Source of the DNA: Imbricaverruca yamaguchii
Taxonomy: Eukaryota; Arthropoda; Thecostraca; Neoverrucidae
Assembly (NCBI GenBank): GCA_034440575.1
Contig: JAOTOL010001661.1
Coordinates: 3,380,001-3,444,000 of the forward strand
Direction: 5' to 3'
Length of the DNA: 64,000 bases
The first letter of the stretch is position 1. Each line of letters begins with the position of its first letter. This document shows positions 59,766 through 64,000 of this stretch, piece by piece. Under the pieces are notes generated by a model that made no database searches, was not told the origin of the DNA, and saw only the letters and a program-made list of their open reading frames with translations. The position numbers were made by a program, and so were the translations under genes.

Positions 59766-60100
59766 CAGTCATAAATTATTCCTGAAATAGGGTGGAATGT
59801 ACCACTTTCTAAGCACTGAATAGACGTCCTTTCCAAGGACGTTTCGACGCCGTGCTTGTTGATGTGTGCTTATGAAGTCTCCATGATTCGTTCCTCAGAC
59901 TGCTGCATGACCTCTGCAGTCGATGCGCCCTTAAGCCCCCATTCATCAGACTATTTTATGTATAAGTAGCATGCTTACACTCCCCATCACGGATTAATTA
60001 TTCGAACATTTAGCAGCACAGTTCCAGACACAGAGATAATCTATGATGTGGTGTGTTAAACAATGTGGTGTGCTGATAACATAACATAGCATTGCAATTG
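59766..60100 (+). mobile_element. hAT-type MITE, partial, with nested insertion
   Basis: It begins CAGTCATAAATTATTCCTGA and keeps GGGTGGAATGTACCACTTTC and the downstream family words. A stem-loop unit interrupts it at 59902-59941. The 3' end is replaced by a SINE. It lies in the intron between the first two recognised DENND5-like exons. Confidence 0.78.
59902..59941 (+). mobile_element. Stem-loop retroposon unit nested in MITE (40 bp)
   Basis: Flanked by TTCCTCAGACT (59891-59901) and TTCATCAGACT (59942-59952), an 11-bp duplication with one mismatch. It contains GTCGATGCGCCCTTAAGCCC, the 3' part of the unit, and is 5'-shortened. Confidence 0.78.
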
Positions 60101-60105
60101 TTTCT

Positions 60106-60260
60106 CTCTCTCCCTCTCTCCCTCCCGGGTCCCTGGTTCAACACTCGCACCGACATTTCCTTATCTTCCGGCCCCCAACGAAAATGTGTGGACGATGCCA
60201 TTGGCCGTGAATGCGCATAAAGTGTGTCGTGAATCACCTAATAAACAACAAGCAAACAAT
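60106..60260 (+). mobile_element. SINE family A, altered head
   Basis: The B box GGTTCAACACTCGCACC, a body with GATGCCATTGGCCGTGAATG and the tail GTGTGTCGTGAATCACC with AATAAACAACAAGC match family A. The A-box end is replaced by a TC-rich run (60102-60125). It ends about 16 bp before the exon at 60277, so SINE tail sequence supplies the branch-point region. Confidence 0.75.
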
Positions 60261-60276
60261 ACTTCGTGACCGGCAG

Positions 60277-60447
60277 CTGGCTCTGCCGCGTGGCCTGCAG
60301 TTCCGCACCCAGAAGCACAGTCTGGCGCCGGTGTTCCACAGCTTCGTCATCACGCGCGAGGACGGCAGCCGGATGCACGGCTTCGCCTACACCTTCTTCG
60401 AGCGCGTCGACGACCGCACCACCTGCGAGACCCTGCACACGCTGCAG
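60277..60447 (+). CDS. DENND5: DENND5-like protein, exon B (uDENN core)
   Basis: Exon of 171 bp (57 residues) with phase 0 at both ends. The protein reads LALPRGLQFRTQKH, then FHSFVITREDGSRMHGFAYTFFERV, given here in two overlapping parts: FHSFVITREDGSRMHG and GFAYTFFERV. The REDGSR word and the following G-F-A-x-T-F-F/Y-E pattern mark the uDENN domain of the DENND5 subfamily. Other DENN groups differ here. The acceptor is GACCGGCAG|CTG at 60276/60277 and the donor CTGCAG|GTCGGG at 60447/60448. Joined to the previous exon it gives DATRM-LALPRG without a break. Codon choice is strongly GC-rich, unlike the transposon DNA around it. The overlapping frame on the opposite strand is a shadow. Confidence 0.9.
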
Positions 60448-60469
60448 GTCGGGGCGTGTGCCGTCAGTG

Positions 60470-62863
60470 CCTGTCGGTCCGACGCTGGCCGTCACGTGGT
60501 GTTGCTGGTGCCGGGCTGATATGTCAGCCATTGTACAACACCGGCTACCTGCTTTCTTTCGAGTGGTGTTGCCAGTGTCTGACCGAGATATCTGCCACTG
60601 CCGAACACTGGCTGAGTCGTGTTGTAGTCGCTAGATGTCCACCACTATCAAATAATGACTGGGTATCAAACTCAGCTCTGGGTGTCCATATGCTGGTGTT
60701 GGCAACATTACCAGAACCGGACCGTGATGTCCACCACTACCCAGCATTGACTGTCCCTTCGTGGCAGTGATAAGTTATTCATGAAACAGAGTGGAAAGTG
60801 CCACTTTCTGAACGCTCGATCGACATCCTTCTCCAAGAAGTATTGACATCCTGCTCCTCGATGCATGCTTATGAAGTTTTCGCGTCTCCTTTCTAACAAT
60901 ATCCCATTTGTATGTAGCATGTGCATGCTCTCGATAAGGAATGGTGGTACACGAACATTTCACAATGGAATTTCAGGTAAGGGGATTGCCTATGATGTGA
61001 TATGGCACACAATACCAGTTTATATCATAGTTATTATTCTTCCTATCCCGAATATAGCGAATATAGCTCTTCTTAAATTGTGCATCTCAAAACAAATGAT
61101 AAGTGCCAACACCATCAACTCGAATTTGAGTCTGAGACATCAAGAGCATTTTTAATGATAGTAATTCCATGGCAAATTTCGACATCCTGTGCTCGTTTCC
61201 ACATCTCACACGTAACGAAAAACCAATATTTTAACCCTGCTTTGTGGTGGTGTTGGCAACATTACCAGTACTTGACCATGATGTCCACCACTACCCAACA
61301 TTGACTGTCCATGTGTGACGATGTTGGCAACATTACCAGTACCTGGCCGTGATGCCTGCCACTACCCAACATTGACTGTCCCTGTGTGGTGGTGTTGGAC
61401 AACATTACCAGTACCTGGCCATGATGTCCACCACTACCCAGCATCGACTGTTCCTGTGTGGTGGTGTTGGCAACATTACCAGTATCTGGCCATGATGTCC
61501 ACCACTACCCAGCATTGCCCGACCCTGTGTGTGGTGTTGGAAACATTAGCAGTATCTGGCCATGATGTCCACCACTACCCAGCATTTCCCGACCCTGTGT
61601 GTGGTGTTGGCAATATTACCAGTACCTGGCCGTGATGTCCGCCACTACCCAGCATTGCCCGTCCCTGTGTGGTGGTGTTGGCAACATTACCAGTATCTGG
61701 CCGTGATGTCCGCCACTACCCAGCATTGACTGTCCCTGTGTGGTGGTGTTGGCAACATTACCAGTATCTGGCCGTGATGTCCGCCACTACCCAGCATTGA
61801 CATCCCTGTGTGTGGTGTTGGCAACATTACCAGTATCTGGCCGTGATGTCCGCCACTACCCAGCATTGCCGCCCTGTGTGTGGTGTTGGCAACATTACCA
61901 GTACCTGGCCATTCACCACTACCCAGCATTGACTGTCCCTGTGTGGTGGTGTTGGCAACATTACCAGTATCTGGCCGTGATGTCCGCCACTACCCAGCAT
62001 TGACTGTCCCTGTGTGGTGGTGTTGGCAACATTACCAGTATCTGGCCGTGATGTCCGCCACTACCCAACATTGACTGTCCCTGTGTGGTGGCGTTGGCAA
62101 CATTATCAGTACCTGGCCATGGTGCCCGCCACTGCCCAGCATTGGCCGTCCCTGTGTGGTGGTGTTGGCAACATTACCAGTACCTGGCCGTGATGTCCGC
62201 CACTACCCAGCATTGGCCGTCCCTGTGTGTGGTGTTGGCAATATTACCAGTACCTGGCCATTCACCACTATCCAGGATTGACTGTACCTGTGTGGTGGTG
62301 TTGGAAACATTACCAGTATCTGGCCGTGATGTCCGCCACTACCCAGCATTGTCCGTCCCTGTGTGGTGGTGTTGGCAACATTACCAGTATCTGGCCATGA
62401 TGTCCGCCACTACCCAGCATTGACTGTCCCTGTGTGGTGGTGTTGGCAACATTACCAGTATCTGGCCGTGATGTCCGCCACTACCCAGCATTGCCCGACC
62501 CTGTGTGTGGTGTTGGCAATATTACCAGTACCTGGCCATTCACCACTATCCAGGATTGACTGTACCCGTGTGGTGGTGTTGGCAACATTACCAGTATCTG
62601 GCCGTGATGTCCGCCACTACCCAGCATCGACTGTCCTCGTGTGATGGTGTTGGCAACAGTACCAGTACCTGGCCGTGATGTTCGCCACTACCCAGCATCG
62701 ACTGTCCTCGTGTGGTGGTGTTGGCAACATTACCAGTACCTGGCCGTGATGTCCACCACTACCCAGCATTGACACTCCCTGTGTGTGGTGTTGTCAGCAT
62801 CTGACCAGAATGTATAAGACTGCCCAACACTAACTGCGCATGTGGTGACGTTGGCAGTGTCAG
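60470..62863. repeat. 71-bp minisatellite carrying copies of an exon start
   Basis: About 23 units fill the intron before the exon at 62864. The unit is 71 bp (GACTGTCCC at 61931 and 62002). A shorter variant lacks GTGATGTCCGC. Each unit has TTGGCAACATTACCAG, then TACCTGGCCGTGATGTCCGC, matching the real TTGGCAGTGTCAG|TACCTGGCCGAGGTGTCC at 62851-62881. In the exon's frame a unit reads YLAVMSATTQH and then TGA. Diverged units reach back to about 60470, and a MITE splits the array at 60765-61239. Confidence 0.93.
60765..61239 (+). mobile_element. hAT-type MITE, copy 4 (475 bp), intronic
   Basis: It begins CAGTGATAAGTTATTCATGA and ends ATATTTTAACCCTG. It is flanked by an 8-bp duplication with one mismatch, CTTCGTGG (60757-60764) and CTTTGTGG (61240-61247). 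The target is the array word CTGTGTGG, so the element jumped into the existing 71-bp minisatellite. No transposase frame. Confidence 0.92.
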
Positions 62864-63078
62864 TACCTGGCCGAGGTGTCCAGTGCCCAGACGGCAGAGC
62901 AGGCTACCACGTCACGCTCTCTGCCGCGCCACTTTAAGCTCGCTCCGAAGCTGACAACACACGCACAGCACTACTATGACGTCAGCAAGGACCAACTGTA
63001 CGTCTGCAAGTGCATCGGCCTGCTGATGAAGGAGCCCTACCTGCAGGTGGCTCGAGCGTTTCTGCCCCGACTCTACAG
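62864..63078 (+). CDS. DENND5: DENND5-like protein, exon C
   Basis: The frame runs on from exon B in phase 0: YLAEVSSAQTAEQ, a Ser/Pro/Thr-rich linker, then YYDVSKDQLYVCKCIGLLMK and ARAFLPRLYR. The D-x-S-K-D-x-L-Y-V-x-K-C-I pattern matches the segment after the uDENN core in DENND5, where a strand is followed by a helix of the DENN module. The acceptor is GTGTCAG|TAC at 62863/62864. The end is uncertain. CTCTACAG|GCGAGT (63078/63079) fits the consensus of a minor GC-AG intron. GGCGA|GTGCCG at 63082 is a weaker GT option. An earlier CTGCAG|GTGGCT (about 63047) would cut conserved residues. The frame hits a stop at 63103, so an intron must begin before it. The next exon is beyond the window. 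Real exon and array units share the same first bases. Confidence 0.85.
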
Positions 63079-63972
63079 GCGAGTGCCGTTTCTTGGCACA
63101 TAGATGCTACGTAGCCGGCGCCGGTGCATATGCACTGGCCATGGTATATAAACCAAGCTGTGCTAAGATGTAAGTGCCTGGGTGTTTTTCGCCAAATGTG
63201 TATGTACTTCATGTATTGTGTAGGTATAGATAATATATATGCTGTTGATGATATCCTGACATTAAATAAAGTAGACCTTCCAGGTCTTCCAAATAATGTA
63301 CGTTTCCGAACATACGAAGTTTGTATGCTGTAGCTGCCATATTTCTGACAACTGCGCTTTCATCACCTATGCTATAAATCGCAGCAACGCACAGGAGCCA
63401 TAGCCTTAAACCACCATGGTTCCCCTCGACCACCACTGCTATGTTTCCCTTTCGTAATAAAACATGATAACTAAACTGAGATGGCGCAAAATTGTTCGAC
63501 CTGCTGTCGTACTATTTAAGCACCAATATGTCATCAACTTGCACTCTTTACATGAACCTCTGGCTAGGATTGAGTGTTATCAGATAACGGATAACAGAGT
63601 GTTATCCTGCCACTTTATCCGGACCATTATTCTCTTTGGAAAATTATCGTTTCACTTTTCTCGCTGCAAGATTGAATGGTGCTGTTTGAAACCGAAATGG
63701 TGCGCTCGGATGGAAATTCCCCCCAAGCCTTTCGGTGATTAAACTTAGGATTTCATTACAATGATATTGCACTGTATGCTTTTGGAAGATGGTTGTGGCT
63801 ACATATCACTTTCTTGGATCAGTTTTAGTCATCACTGCCTCGTGATTCCCAAACTACAAACCAGAATAGGCTCTCAACAATTTGGAAGACTGAAAAGGAG
63901 GTAATGACGCAAGCAAAACCAACGGAAATTAATATCTGAATTTACATAAATGATATTCCTCTAAGTAAGTGA
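63079..63972. other. Intron sequence after exon C, no further exon seen
   Basis: Mixed unique sequence. A 92-codon frame at 63464-63742 (+) does not resemble the DENN domain. No array is seen here. Confidence 0.45.
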
Positions 63973-64000
63973 TGCTTGATGCACCCTTAAGCCCAAATAA
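63973..64000 (+). repeat. Stem-loop retroposon unit, cut by window edge
   Basis: TTGATGCACCCTTAAGCCCA followed by AATAA matches the 3' part of the 55-bp unit. The remainder lies outside the window. Confidence 0.5.

Overview
This window comes from an animal nuclear genome, most likely an invertebrate. It has intron-split coding exons, tRNA-derived SINEs, LINE and hAT fragments, non-autonomous hAT elements with 8-bp target duplications, and very little coding sequence. A short TTAGG-type run inside one element hints weakly at an arthropod. Nothing seen fixes the clade. No bacterial-style gene, operon, CRISPR array or stable RNA gene was found.

The only clear host gene is at the right end on the + strand. 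Three exons (about 59577-59669, 60277-60447 and 62864-63078) encode the N-terminal (uDENN) part of a DENN-domain Rab exchange factor that resembles DENND5 (Rab6-interacting protein 1). The frame stays open across both junctions (phase 0). The gene runs on beyond the right edge, and its first coding exon was not found in the 59 kb to the left.

The exciting structure lies in this gene. Two of the three exons are preceded by a long minisatellite whose unit contains a copy of that exon's own 3' splice site plus its first roughly 30 bases. Nine decoy copies (102/105-bp units) precede the first exon and about 23 (71-bp units) precede the third. Each decoy has an in-frame stop soon after the exon-like codons. 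The remaining intron is almost entirely transposon sequence.

The rest is repeat-rich. About fifteen unrelated minisatellites (units 17-60 bp) crowd 0.7-28 kb, with more at 35 and 37 kb. A hAT-type MITE family (about 480-570 bp) has four copies with matching 8-bp duplications at 4.2, 20.3, 21.7 and 60.8 kb, and often lies in or beside a minisatellite. Two tRNA-derived SINE families are present. A roughly 55-bp stem-loop unit, related to the 3' tail of one SINE, has been inserted on its own several times with 11-16-bp duplications. Decayed elements include a hAT transposase (45.9-47.3 kb, - strand), a reverse transcriptase (47.9-49.2 kb, -), and two LINE 3' ends (22.8 kb + and 51.0-52.4 kb -).

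Base composition is a patchwork. Most of the window is CpG-rich, but blocks at about 33.6-34.9 kb and 53.5-56.9 kb contain essentially no CpG, and 30.3-32.2 and 39.6-41.9 kb contain little. Long homopolymer tracts at 47.7, 50.4 and 55.7 kb look partly like assembly error. All counts, periods and boundaries were read by eye.
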